Shown here: positions 19,192 to 34,100 of the stretch, piece after piece
How the letters are laid out: every line of letters begins with the position of its first letter
How positions within the stretch are numbered: position 1 is the stretch's first letter
Position numbers and translations under genes: made by a program
The notes under the pieces: generated by a model
Seen by the model: only the letters and a program-made list of their open reading frames with translations
Database searches by the model: none
What the model was told of the DNA's origin: nothing
NCBI RefSeq assembly: GCF_963924675.1
Contig: NC_089226.1
Location: 40,503,124-40,567,123 of the forward strand
DNA from: Phocoena phocoena
Lineage: Eukaryota > Chordata > Mammalia > Artiodactyla > Phocoenidae
Length of the DNA stretch: 64,000 bases
Direction: 5' to 3'

Positions 19192-22100
19192 CCTTTACCA
19201 TAATATGAGTCTTCACTTTTCCCTTCTGAATCACGAAAGTACCTCCCATTCCTACAGGCTTATCTCCATAATGTTTTTCAAGAGTCTGTCTCATACAAGT
19301 CACAAAGTTAAGTTTTCCAGTTCTTCTTTTGGCTTTCACCTCAATGACCTAGAGAGGACATAAATATACATACCATTGTTCTAAGCTGCAAAATATTATG
19401 TAAATAACTACCCAAGTGAAACATTATATAATTCAGTGCCATTAAGCAAATATTCACTTGTTTGCTACGAGCACCCAGATATGAGCAGAAGTGTCTCAAT
19501 CCTCTAAGTCTTAATAATATATATAGTATTATATATATATATATATATATGAATTATGTATCATTTACTCTAATAATGTCGTATCCGTGCTTTCTTGGAC
19601 TGAGAAAGAGAGTTATAGCTAAATTTTATAAATTTATAGCCAAATTCTACACTGAACTCTAGAGATTCTTATATGTCAAGGTGGTAAAAGACTGAGAATC
19701 CTTTGGTTTAAAGGGATTAACTTCTGATAACTGGAGGGAGGAGAAATGATTATGTTTTCTCATTTCCTTTAAAAATCTGGACTTCTGTTACCTCCACTTT
19801 ATTAGGTATTTTTGCTTCACTATCTCATTTCCCAAAGTGGCTGAAGTAGTTATCTCTACAAGGTCTGGGAGTTCTCACAACAGCTAAAACTGAAGTCATC
19901 TTTAAAAAAAAATAACAGCTTTATGGGGGATATAATTCACATACCATACAATCCACCTGTTTCAAGTGTACAATTCAATGGGTTTCAGTATATGTATAGA
20001 GTTGCGCAACCATCATTACAATTTTGGAACATGAAATCATCCTTTTGTTTTGTACTAACAGGAAGTAAATATGAAGTGAGGCATTAATTCTCCTCACCTC
20101 TTCTATAACTTTTTGCTCCCATCATTTCTATCTCAATCAATGTCTGATCAGTCTGAAATGAGTAAGTTACATATATACTAACTATATAGGTAGACATTAT
20201 CTACTTTAGCTGCATGGTTCATCTATTTGACTAACTCACTCCCCACAGGAACATCCTATTTTAGTTCCTTGGAAAAAAAGCTATTGCTTACTAAGTATTA
20301 TTTTTTTTTTCTTTTTAAAATTTTTGTTTGCGTGTGTCTTTGTTGCTGCGTGCGGGCTTCCTCTAGTTGAGGAGAGCGGAGGCTGCTCTTTGTTGCGGTG
20401 CTAGGCCTTCTCGTTGCGATCGCTTCCTTGTTGCAGAGCGTGGGCTGTAGGCGTGCTGGCTTCAGTAGTTGTGGCGCATGGGCTTAGTTGTTCCGTGGCA
20501 TGTGGGATCTTCCCAGACCAGGGCTCGAACCCATGTCCTCTGCATTGGCAGGTGGGTTCTTAACCACTGCGCCACCAGGGAAGCCCAAAGTATTATTCTT
20601 AACCTTAGTTTTAAATGAGACTTTCACTCTGCCGGTAGTACTTTCTGAATCTTTCATAACTGGGTTATTTAAAGAGGTTTGGGACTTAGGTAGCTTTGGA
20701 TTTTCTTAAGAAAACTACAGTAGTAGCAATAAGCATGCAAATTTTTAGCTATCTGAGAACTCTTGGAGAATACTGCATTTTTAGAACAAAATCACCTTTC
20801 CAGGTTGGCCTTCACTGGCAAAAAGATTAGCCAGTAATGCAAACCCAAAATCATGATATTTCTCACTGTATTTCTCAAGTAGGCACCCTCCATCTGCAGA
20901 GTTAACATGAGCAAAGTAACTTCCATTCACAGGAGGTTTGTGTTCACTTTCTGTTTGAACAACTGGCATAAACTGAAAAGAAAAGTAAATAAGGTAATTA
21001 GTCAAGCCTAGTATCTCTATGCAAAGAGAAGCTCTTGAATAATGTAACAAAATATTTTATCCTAGACTTTAAGACATTTTATTTCAAGATCTAATAATAA
21101 AACATGAAAAATAAAATATTTAATGTCAGATTCAAAATGTTAAAGATTTACAAATATCAAAGAAACTGAAAAAAAATTTTAGAAAATGTTTACAGTATTA
21201 TAGTGTTTCTATAAGATTGTGACATTTGCATCAAAATTTCTCATTTTATTACTTACTTATTTACTTACTTACCTACCTACTTACCTACTTACTTACTTAG
21301 TTCCCTGACCAGGGATCGAACCCGGGCCCTTGGCAGTGAAAGTGCCGCGCCGCGTCCTAACCACTGGACCGCCAGAGACGCCCTTAAAATTTCTCACTTA
21401 AATTTTAAACTTTTTCTGTCTTGAACACTAGGCAAATTATATTAATGTTTCTGTAAAAGGACTTGTATGATTATTGACCAACAGTCACAGATGTAAGAGG
21501 CTGTGAGAGAATGGGCAGACTGAGCAGGTTATTCTCCTGTTTGTGAGATGTGAAGAAACAGTGATGTTTTTATGTTGGAAATGTGTTAACATACATAGTG
21601 ATAGATATTACCTTTTGTAAACAATAATCATACTACTGGGGTAAGTCCCCGCAATTTGGTCTGAAAGAGGGAGTTGATTAGATCATTAAATATTTCATTC
21701 ATCTTCTGATTGAAAGCTGCCCTTATACCAGCAAAGATCATAGAGAAGTTAGGAATCCTCTGATGTGTAAGGACTGAAATCTTTCACAGTCCAGAGTCCT
21801 CAGCAAATCACAGTAGGACCTTCGATGGACTCCTCAAATACTGAGTGTGTGCCATAAGAAAATCTAAATTAGAGATGAGTGCTCCATTTCAGTTGGACTA
21901 ATTGGAGCATGTGCTACACTCCAAATTGTATCAAACAGTAACAAATCTGTAGAGAGGTATGACATCAACCACTTACAATTCATTCAGAAGACAAGATTTC
22001 TGATAGGGCAGTAAAAGGAAAAAGGCAAACTAAGTGTCAAATCAATAAAGTAAAATAATTATATATATGCTGACCTCAGAATTGAATCCAAGAGTCTGAA

Positions 22101-25100
22101 ATGGGCCTGCTCCTGCTCCAAGAACAAAAGCTCCAGGAAGCTGGATTTCTTTTGCGATTTTATTTAGATCATAAACCTATACAAGAGGAAACGCATATTA
22201 TTTAAATCTTACTTATATAAATTCCCAGGTTTACTTTTTATTACTACATCCATTAACATTTCCTTGTCAAATTGGTCAATGGACCTTCTAATAATAAAAA
22301 TAGGAATCAACCCAATTTTCATAATCTTCATGTGAATGTGAAAAGTAAAAGAAACTTACTTTTTTTTTATTTATAAGAGGCAATAAGTAAGGCACACCTC
22401 CTACTTCTGCAATTCTAGTTTTCCCACAGATACCTAAAAAAAATAAATAAAACAAGCCATCTTAAAAATAGGCAAACATCTAATTTAAGTATAAAATGCC
22501 AGAAGACATTAATTTATTAAGAGTATATAACTTTTCAGTTCATAGTTTTACAAATAGCAGGGGTTGGACAATGTAAGTAGCTAGGATCCCTGTCCTATGC
22601 TAACTTCCTGTGTTTCTAATACTGTCATAACCAAGCATGACTTGTTATAGTTAGTTAGCATAAAGGCAATCGTAAGTTGATGATACACAACACTGTAAAG
22701 CAACTATACTCCAGTAAAAATTAATAATAAAAAAAAAGAAAGTTGATGATAGGGCAAGGGCTAGAACTGGAGCCAATGTTTGGATTGGATGAGGTTTCTA
22801 GAATTAGTCTATAATGACTTATTCCTTTAAAAATCTTTCTTTTGGGGGAGGGAGGGTTTTAGCTAAAATTATATTTTAATTTAAAATATTTTGGTAAAAT
22901 ATTACTTCTTTTAAAAATCCATATTGAGAAGTCCTCTTGTTAGAGTTGTTTGTTCCAAGGTTGTTAATAAAAATGACAAGTAATTTTAGGTAACTTCAGA
23001 TGCTAGGAACTTTCTACTTACAGTTTTAATTAAACGTCACAGGTACAGCTAGACACTGTTTCGGAAAAGGCACATTTTTTTGTTAATGTAAGGTGGAAAA
23101 TCATTACCTTTTATCTGAGAAAAAGTAGTCTTATAAATTTTATACTAACATCATTCCATAATAAATGTAGATATAATTGCTCAATTCAGCTATGCAGAGG
23201 ACACATGTACAGAATTCTGTGAGGTTCCATTTATAATTAGGGATTTTGGAAATGTTTTCCATGGGATCGGCAGAAATTACTTACTTGTAAGACTCATAAA
23301 TGATAGTAACATTAAAGTTTACAGAAGCCATTAGGACCATTTTAGTAGTCCAGGGAAAAGACAAGTAATGAGCTAAAAACAGATGAGGAAATTAAGAAAA
23401 AGAACAAAGAAAGGAGAATAGGCAGCTACGGTGAAGGAATGAATTGTAATTATTGACCTATAGCTAAGAAAAAGAGAAAGCTAGGTGAGATACACAGATT
23501 TTAAAGTTGTTGTATCCGAGCAGAATTAAAACCACAGGAGTAGATGGAAAAGCCAGAGAGATTGGACAGAATGAGAGGATGAGGAAAGAATTCTGGAAAG
23601 ATCAAAATTTAAGAGCCTGCCAGAAAGAGAAAGGAGCCAGTAAAAATGAAGAAGAAAGAACATCATGGAGGAAGGAAAGGCACCAAGGAAGAAGAGGCAA
23701 AGAACCAAGGAGAGAGGAGAACCAAGAGGAGAAATAATATCAGGCAGCAGTGGCCAACCAGTATGAAATGTGTAGAGAGACTGTAAGCAGATAGGGTAGG
23801 AGGCCCTGGAGAAAGAGAACCAGGAATGGTTTTCTTGACATAAGAGAACTCATTTTGGCCTAAGCCATTTTGTGATCTAAGCCTGGCCACAATGCTTGCC
23901 CTTGAACAGGTCTCAGCAATTAATGATATTAAGGGAACAAAGGAATGCAGGAACAGAAAAAAGGCAGTGAAACAATAGTGCAGTGATAAAGCAGAGTCCT
24001 ACTTCCTCCTCAAGGGATATAAATAATAATAAATCTTGGAGTTCTGCAGGAACTAAGGCCCCCACCCAGGTGGAAGATGGAATGATGATGTTGACCCTCC
24101 AGACTTCAGTCAACTAAAGCTTGGACTCTGTAGACCTTTGCCCCAATTCTATGCTGAATTCTCCTCTGCTCAAGCCCCGTCATGAATATGCATGTACTCT
24201 TAGGTTAAAACTTCCCAGTTTTGCTGCCGGGAAGACACTGCTTTGGGAAAGATCCCCCAGTGTTCTCCTTACTTGCTGCAAGTGACAATAAGTCCTTCCT
24301 TCTCTAGTGCTTTGGTTGGGTCTATTGGCTCAACACCCACCAAGAAGTGAACCTGGTTTTCGGGTAAAACGACGAAATAATACTAGTAAACACGCCAAGA
24401 TCACTAGTAACAAGACCAGTTCATGTAGAAAGTACCTAAATATGTTTATGAAAGATCATATATGTAACATATGCATACATATCTGGCTTCCTTAGTATGT
24501 AATTTAAAGACTTACAAATTATTGACAAGAACCTAGAAAACTCTTTTTCAAACCAACCCTTTGGGTGACAAAATTAAGATTAACTATTTTTCCTTGTACT
24601 CTTCTGTGTTTTCTGGTTTTTAATTATTTAATCAATTATTTATTTTGGGGTAAAATATATTACCCTTATAATCGGAAGAAACATAGCTATAAAAAAGTAT
24701 TATGATAGGGACTTCCCTGGCAGTCCAGTGGTTAAGACTTTGCCTTCCAATGCAGGGGGTGTGGGTTCAATCCCTGGTGGGGGAGCTAAGAGCCCACATG
24801 CCTTGGCGCCAAAAAAACCAAAACATAAAACAAAAAAAAAGTATTATGATAAATGCTTTTAAGGTGTGAAGAGATATTGCCATCTCATACATAAAACTTC
24901 TAGAATTTACAGGTCTACTTAAAATCAAAGACTGTTTGAACTAGAAAGACCCAAAAAGAACATTTAACCCAAATCCCACTCCCCCCACCCCCATTTTAAT
25001 GTATCTGAAGCCCAGATACATTAATTGGCTTACCCAGGGTAATGAAACCTTAAGTGGCAGAGAAAGAACTAGAGTCCAGGATTTCTACATAAAACTGCTT

Positions 25101-28100
25101 TTTAATAAAGATGTCAATTACATAATAAAAGAGTGAGTAAATGTGACTGTTTCTCTCCAAATTCCTCATCACAGTAGGGTATAATAAGAGAATGTTGGAC
25201 TTTGGAAGCAGACAGATCTGGATTTGAATCCTGATTATGATTCACACTGAGATTACTTAGCCTCTCTTCAGCTTCAGTTTTCTCATCTATAAACTGGGGC
25301 TAGTACTTACCTTGCAGTGTTATTATAAAAATTAAGACATCAAATATAGATATCCATCATACTGTCTGACAAATTATATTTACTTAATATTGAAACTGAA
25401 TGGTACAGATGAACCTGTTTGCAGGGCAGAAATAGAGACACAGATGTAGAGCACAAACGTATGGACACCAAGGAGGGAAAAGTGGTGGTGCGGGGGTAGG
25501 GGGGGCGGTGGGGGACAGTGGTGGTGGTGGTGGTGGTGGTGTGATGAATTGGGAGATTAGGATTGGCATATATACACTAATATGTATAAAATGGATAACT
25601 AATAAGAACCTGCTGTATAAAAAAATAAATAAAATGAAAAAAAAAAAAAGAAAAGAAACTGAGCAGGACCCTGTGGGGCTCCTGGGCACAAAAGTCTTTT
25701 GGTGTCCCCTGTTTTTTTGTTGGTAGGAAATAGGCTTCATTCAGCTTCTGTGACCTTCCCTGAGTTCCAAAGGGCAAGTTCAAACAGTTGCTAATCAGGG
25801 AAGGGAGGGGATGAAGAGACAAGGGAGGAGCAGTTAAGAAACAATAGTGTAGCCTTGGGGCAGGGTCCTGGTTCCTCCTCACCAGATATACATAAATATA
25901 TCTTTGAGCTCTTCTGCAGAACTAAAACCCCCACCACATGGAAGATGTTAACTACTTGATGAAACATTCTTCATTCCAGAGAGAAGGTTACAGTTCAATA
26001 ACCTAGAGAACCATAGATGGTGGGACCACCTGAGATGATCCTTAGACTGAAGGAATGCAAGCCTTGCAAGCACTCTGATCCTTATGAGAAGTCCCTCCCC
26101 TTGACTGTAAGACTCCCCACAACCCCCCTCCCCGAGTTTGGGACAGTTTTGAGGGCATTAGGCCTCTGTGGCCCCCTTTGCCTGGCAAAGTAATAAAAGT
26201 ATTCTTTTCTACTTCACCCAAAACTCTCGTCTCTGAGATACAATTCGGCAGTGCTGCACAGAGGCTGAGTTTCAGCATCAATATTAATTTCCCTTCTCAC
26301 TTTAAACACTGGCTGGATAATCACTTGACAAATTTGTTGACGGGATATTAGTATTTAATAGATGATTCAAATAAATACAAGGCTTTTAAGATCCCTTGAA
26401 TGAATGAATGAATGAATAAATAAATGAATAAATAAAAATTACAGTAAGTTTCCATAACAGTCACTTGAATGATTAAAAACAAAACTCTCATGTGATATTC
26501 AGGATTCTAGCCTATTGAATATCTATTATATAACCTGTGAAAGCTACAAAAGTACATAAAACACCATATTTTTCTACAAGGGTATAAAATGAAATTTGTC
26601 CAATATTAGAAAACACAGAAATTAAGCACAATTTAATCTAAAAGTTGGGGAAATATCCTTTGGAGATATTGCTTACCTTTTACGGGAAAGGTAAATGGCT
26701 CCTTGGTCAAATTAGGGCAATCAACTACAGAGACCTGGACATCAGCAAAGTTATCCCTTAGCCCCTTCTGCAGAACTAATAAAGACAAGGAAAAGGGTTA
26801 AACATTAGGTAGAAATTTGTCATCACATATCAAGTCTTCCCTCAACTGTTTTGTGTGTCATACTTCCAAACTAAACTTGTGTAATTTACTATTTTTTTAC
26901 TTTTATTTTTTGGATGCGCTACATGGCATGTGGAATCTTAGTTCCCTGACCAGGGACGGAACCTGCGCCCCCTGCAGTGGAAGCATGGAGTCTTAACTGC
27001 TGGACTGCCAGGAAGTCCCTAAACTTGTGTAACTTAAAAGGAGGGGGATAAGGGACTTCCTTGATGGTCCAGCAGTTAAGACTCAGCACTTCCACTGCAA
27101 GGGGTGCGCCCCACATGCTGTGAAGCGCAGCCAAGCAAACAAACAAAAGGAGGGGGAAATGGTCTTATTAATGAATAAAATCAGAAACTGGACACATAAT
27201 CACAAGATACATATATTAAGGTACATAAATACTTCCATAAATAACACTGTAAACTGCAGTGGTTAGAAACCACTGAAGATAAACACTGCACTCAGGTGAG
27301 GACTACGTTTCTTTTAGGGAGAGGATTCCAAGTATTGAAATGTAAATATTTAAACTGCTAGAAAGTAAGCAATTACATGCAACACCTTCATTAATGCTTA
27401 CAGAAAAAATGTTGAGCAAAAGAAGTAAGACATGGGGCTTCCCTGGTGGCGCAGTGGTTGAGAGTCCGCCTGCCGATTCAGGGGACACGGGTTCGGGCCC
27501 CGGTCTGGGAAGATCCCACATGCCGCAGAGCGGCTGGGCCCGTGAGCCATGGCCGCTGAGCCTGCACGTCTGGAGCCTGTGCTCCGCAACGGGAGAGGCC
27601 ACAACAGTGAGAGGCACGCATACAGCAAAAAAAAAAAAAAAAAAAAAAAAAGTAAGACATGAAAGTATGTGTTATATGACTCATGTATTTCAAAGACAGG
27701 CAGCTAATCTAGGGTTCTAACAGGTCAGACAGTGGGCACCTCTTGGGCGGCTGGGGGAGGGGAAGGGATCCCACACACGAAGGGGGAAATTGGGGAACCA
27801 CTGGGAGGGCAGAGGATCAAAAGTGAGCATGGCCAGGTTTCCCCTGCCCACTTGGACCCCCAGGAACCTATTTAGATCCCAGGCCTGATCCTCTGCCCAG
27901 CTAGGCCCCCTCTAGCTGTGTGGATCCTGAGGGAGTGAGAGGGAGGGAAGGGGGAGCAAAAGTAAAGGCTGGACCTATGGGACTGGCACCCCTGAGGGGT
28001 GGCCAGCGGAGGGAAGGAGTTACTACGCCCAGTGGGACCCAGTCATGGTTAGGGATCCAGCAGTGACGGGGGAGACCGTGGGGGAGACAGTGAGGGAGGG

Positions 28101-31100
28101 GCACAAACGAACGGAAGGGAACGGAGCCAGTGCTTTCCCTGTCCTCTTAGGCACCAGGGAGCCTGTTGGGCTCCAGGGCCTAATCCTCTGCCCTTGGAGC
28201 CTCTCTTCTGCCAAGCAGAGCCTAAGCCCCACCCCTACACCCCCACCCAGGGCCCCACCTCTACACTCAGAGACCCCCTCTGAGACCCCCTCCAATGTGT
28301 TGGGCCTAAACCCCACCCACACACCCTCACTCAGGGCCCTACTTCCAAACTCCAGAACTCCACACTCCAGAGGGCCTCCTTTCGACGTGCTGCCTCTCCC
28401 CTTCTGCAGAACTCCACACTCCAGAGGGCCTCCTTTCGACGTGCTGCCTCTCCCCTTCTGCGCAGGTTCTAAGCAGAGGCCCCGCCCCACGCTTGAACAT
28501 CACCCTGCCTAGGCCCCGCCCCATGCTCAAATGTCACACCCCCACCCGTCCAGGTCCGACCCCACCCAAAACCCCACCTCTGCCTAAGTTCCACCCCCTG
28601 CCTAAACTCTACCCCTATAGCCAAGGCTTTTTAAAATTTTTCTTTTCTTTTTTCCTCTTTTAGATTGGGGTTCTGTTTTACCTTGTAGATTCATTGTTGT
28701 TGATTCTTTTATATTTTTATTTTTTCCTAATCTTTTATTTTTCTAATTATATTTTATTCTTTATACTTTCTTAGTGATCTCTCCTTTTGGCTTGTTCCCC
28801 CCCACCTTTATTTATTTTTCTTTTTTCTGTTATTTTACCTTGTTGCAGTTGTTTCAATTATTTTATTTTTCTAACATATTTTTTATCTTTCTAATTTTAT
28901 TTTATTTTTTATTCTTTCATATTGTACTGCTCCATTTTTTCTTTCTTTCTTCCCTTTTTTTTTTTTTTTTTTTTAACTGTGCCACAAAGCAGGCAGGATC
29001 TTGGTTCCCAGGCTGGAGGTCGGGCCCGAACTCCTTTGGTGGGAGCTCTGAGTCCAAACCGCTGGACTAACACAGAACCTCAGACCCCATGGAATATCAA
29101 TTGGAGTGACACCTCTGGGAAATCTTCATATCGGCATCAAGACCCAGCTCTATCCAACTGCATGTAAACTCCCGTGCTGGACGTCTCAGGCCAAACAACC
29201 AATAAGACAGGAATACAGTACCACCCATCCAAAAAAAAAAAAAAAAAGAAATGACAAAAAAATTTGTTACAGACGAAGGAGCAAGGTAAAAACCACCAAG
29301 ACCAAATAAATGAAGATGAAATAGGCAAGCTACCTGAAAAAGAATTCAGAGTAATGATAGTAAAGATGATCCAAAATCTCAGAAACAGAATGGAGAAAAT
29401 ACAAGAAACATTTCACAAGGATCTAGAAGAACTAAAGAGCAAACAAACAGTGATGAACCACACAATAACTGAAATTTAAAATACTCTAGAAGGAATCAAT
29501 AGCAGAATAACTGAGGCAGAAGAACAGATAAGTGAGCTGGAAGATAAAATGGCAGAAATAATTACCAGGGAGCAGAATAAAGAAAAAAAAATGAAAAGAA
29601 TTGAGGACAGTCTCAGAGACCTCTGGGACAACATTAAATGCACCAACATTCTACTTATAGGGGTTCCACAAGAAGAAGAGAAAAAAGGAAGGGTCTGAGA
29701 AAATATTTGAAGAGATTATCACCGAAAACTTCCCTAACATGGGAAAGGAAATAGTGAATCAAGACCAGGAAGAACAGAGGGTATCATACAGGGTAAACCC
29801 AAAGAGAAGCACGCTGAGACACATATTAATCAAACTATCAAAAATTAAATACAAAGAAAAAATATTGAAATCAGCAAGGGAAAAGCAACAGATAACATAC
29901 ACAGGAATCTCCATAAGGTTAACAGCTGATTTTTCAGCAGAAACTGCAAGCCAGCAGGGAGTGGCAGGACATATTTAAAGTGATGAGAGGGAAAAACTAC
30001 AACCAAGATTACTCTACCCAGCAAGGATCTCATTCAGATTTGATGGAGAAATTAAAACCTTTACAGACAAGGAAAAGCTGAGAGAGTTCACCACCGAACC
30101 AGCTTTACAACAAATGCTAAAGGAACTTCTCTAGGCAGGAAACACAAGAGAAGGAGAAGACCTACAAAAACAAACCCAAAACAATTCAGAAAATGGTAAT
30201 AGGAACATATATATTGATAATTACCTTAAATGTAAATGGATTAAATGCTCCAACCAAAAGACATAGAGTGGCTAAATGGATACGAATACAAGACCTGTAC
30301 ATATGCTGTCTACAAGAGACCCACTTCAGACCTAGCGACACATACAGACTGAAAGTGAGGGGATGGAAAAAGATATTCCATGAAAATGGAAATCAAAAGA
30401 AAGCTGGAGTAGCAATTCTCCTATCAGACAAAATAGACTTTAAAATAAAGACTATTACAAGAGAAAAAGAAAGACACTTACATAATGATCAAGGGATCCA
30501 ACAAGAAGATATAACAATTGTAAATATTTATGCACCCAACATAGGAGCACCTCAATACGTAAGGCAAATACTAACAGCCATAAAAGGGGAAATTGCCAGT
30601 AACACAATCATAGTAGGGGACTTTAACACCTCACTTTCACCAATGGACAGATCATCCAAAATAAAAATAAATAAGGAAACACAAGCTTTAAATGACACAT
30701 TAAACAAGATGGACTTAATTGATATCTATAGGACATTCCATCCCAAAACAACAGAATACACTTTCATCTCAAGTGCCCATGAAACATTCTCCAGTATACA
30801 CCATATCTTGGGTCACAAATCAAGCCTTGGTAAATTTAAGAAAATTGAAATCATATCAACTATCTTTTCCAACCACAATGCTATGAGACTAGATACCAAT
30901 TACAGGAAAAAAACTGTAAAAAATACAAACATGTGGAGGCTAAACAATACACTACCAAATAACCAAGAGATCACTGAAGAAATCAAAGAGGAAATCAAAA
31001 AGTACCTAGAAACAAATGATAAAACACAATGATCCAAAACCTATGCGATGCAGCAAAAACAGTTCTAAGAGGGAAGTTTATAGGAATACAATCCTACCTC

Positions 31101-34100
31101 AGGAAACAAGAAAAATCTCAAATAAACAACCTAACCTTACACCTAAAGCAATAGAGAGAGAAGAACAAAAAACACCCAAAGTTAGCAGAAGGAAAGAAAT
31201 TATAAAGATCGGATCAGAAATAAATGAAGGAAATAATAGCAAAGGTCAATAAAACTAAAAGCTGGTTCTTTGACAAAAGAAATAAAATTGACTCATCAAG
31301 AAAAAAAGAGAGAAGACTCAAATTAACAGAATTAGAAATGAAAACGGAGAAGTAACAACTGACACTGCAGAAATACAAAGGATCATGAGAGATTACTACA
31401 AGCAACTCTATGCCAATAAAATGGACAACCTGAAAGAAATGGACAAATTCTTAGAAAAGCACAACCTTCCAAATATGAACCAGGAAGAAATAGAAAATAT
31501 AAACAGACCAATCACAAGCATTGAAATTGAAGCTGATTAAAAATCTTCCAACAAACAAAAGCCCTGGACCAGATGGCTTCACAGGCGAATTCTATCAAAC
31601 ATTTAGAGAAGAGCTAACACCTATCCTTCTCAAACTCTTCCAAAATATAGCAGAGGGAGGAACACTCCCAAACGCATTCTACAAGGCCACCATCACCCTG
31701 ATACCAAAACCAAAGAAAGACGTCACAACAAAAGAAATTACAGGCCAATATCTCTAATGAACATAGATGCAAGAATCCTCAACAAAATACTAGCAAACAG
31801 AATCCAACAGCACATTAAAAGGATCATACACCATGATCACGTGGGGTTTATCCCAGGAATGCAAAGATTCTTCAATATACACAAATCAATCAATGTGATA
31901 TTAACCATATTAACAAACTGAAGGATAAAAACCATATGATCATCTCAATATATGCAGAAAAAGCTTTTGACAAACAACACCCATTTATGCTAAACACTCT
32001 CCAGAAAGTAGGCATAGAAGGAACCTATCTCAACATAATAAAGGCCATATATGACAAAGCCACAGCCAACATCGTTCTCAATGGTGAAACCATGGTTTTT
32101 GGAAACTGAAGCCATTTCCTCTAAGATCAGGAACAAGACAAGTTTGCCCACTCTCACCAATATTATTCAACATAGTTTTGGAAGTTTTAGCTACAGCAAT
32201 CAGAGAAGAAAAGAAATAAAAGGAATCCAAATCAGAAAAGAAGAAGTAAAACTGTCACTGTTTGCAGATGACATGATACTATACATAGAGAATCCTAAAG
32301 ATGCTACCAGAAAACTACTAGAGCTAATCAATGAATTTGGTAAAATAGCAGGGTACAAAATTAATGCACAGAAATCTTTCATTCCTATACACTAATGATG
32401 AAAACTCTGAAATAGAAATTAAAGAAACACTCACATTTACCACTGCAACAAAAAGAATAAAATACCTAGGAATAAACCTACCTAAGGAAACAAAAGACCT
32501 GTATGCAGAAAACTATAAGACAATGATGAAAGAAATTAAAGATGATACAAACAGATGGAGAGATATACCATGTTCTTGGATTGGAAGAATCAACATTGTG
32601 AAAATGACTCTACTACCAAAAGCAATCTACAGATTCAATGCAATCCCTATCAAACTACCAATGGCATTTTTCACAGAAGTAGAACAAAAAAGTTCACAAT
32701 TTGTATGGAAATATAAAGGACCCTGAATAGCCAAAGCAAGATTGAGAAAGAAAAACAGAGCTGGAGGAATCATGCTCCCTGACTTCAGACTATACTACAA
32801 AGCTACAGTAATCAAGACAATATGATACTGGCACAAAAACAGGAATATAGATCAATGGAACCGGATAGAAAGCCCAGCGATAAACCCATGTATATATGGT
32901 CACCTTATCTTTGATAAAGGAGGCAAGAGTATACAATGGAGAAAAGACAGTCTCTTCAATAAGTGGTGCTGGGAAAACTGGACAGCTACATGTAAAAGAA
33001 TTAAATTAGAACACTCCCTAACACCATATACAAAAATAAATTCAAAATGGATTAGAGACCTAAATTAAGGCCAGACAGCATAAAACTCTTAGAGGAAAAC
33101 TTAGGCAGAACACTGTATGATATAAATTACAGCAAGATCCCTTTTGACCCACCTCCTAAAGAAATGGAAATAAAAACAAAAATAAACAAATGGGATCTAA
33201 TGAAATTTATAAGCTTTTGCACAGCAAACAATAAAAAAAGACGAAGAGAACACTCAGAATCGGAGAAAGTACTTGCAAACGAAGCAACTGACAAAAGATT
33301 AATCTCCAAAATATACAAGCAGCTCAGGCAGCTTAGTATCAAAGAAACAAACAACCCAATCCAAAAATGGGCAGAAGACCTAAACAGACATTTCTCCAAA
33401 GATATACAGATTGCCAACAAATACATGAAAGGATGCTCAACATCACTAATCATTAGAGAAATGTATATCAAAACTACAATGAGGTATCACCTCACACCAG
33501 TCAGAATGGTCATCCTCAAAAAATCTACAAACAATAAATGCTGGAGAGGTTATGGAGAAAAGGAAACCCTCTTGCACTATTGGTGGGAATGTAAATTGGT
33601 ACAGCCACTATGGAGAACAGTATGGAGGTTCCTTAAAAAACTAAAAATAGAACTACCATATGACTCAGCAATCCTACTAGTGGGCATATACAGTGACAAA
33701 ACTATAATTCAAAAAGAGTCATGTACCACAATGTTCACTGCAGCACTATTTACAATAGCCAGGACATGGAGGCAACCTAAGTGTCCATTGACAGATGAAT
33801 GGATAAAGAAGATGTGGCACATATATACAATGGAATATTACTCAGCCATAAAAAGAAATGAAATTGAGTATTTGTAGTGAGGTGGATGGACCTAGAGACT
33901 GTCATACAGAGTGAAGTAAGTCAGAAAGAGAAAAACAAATACCATATGCTAACATATATATGGAATCTAAAAAAAAAAAAAAAAAGGTTCTGAAGAACCT
34001 AGGGGCAGGACAGGAATAAAGACACAGATGTAGAGAATGGACTTGAGGACACGGGGAGGGGGAAGGGTAAGCTGGGACCAAGTAAAACAGCAGCATTGAC

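Noticed and set aside
19094..19363. Open frames through the CA repeat beside C11orf54
   Set aside because: Produced by the microsatellite. The real coding part is the exon 19199-19348 on the minus strand.
23507..23737. 76-codon lysine/glutamate-rich frame
   Set aside because: Purine-rich low-complexity DNA in an intron; no splice context or domain.
28045..28512. 155-codon open frames on both strands in the L1 5' UTR
   Set aside because: GC-rich, proline/arginine-rich, partly created by the 54-bp duplication; the 5' UTR of L1 is not coding here.
30193..33877. Possibility of an active L1 ORF2
   Set aside because: Several stops and frameshifts break the frame; only decayed endonuclease and reverse-transcriptase parts remain.
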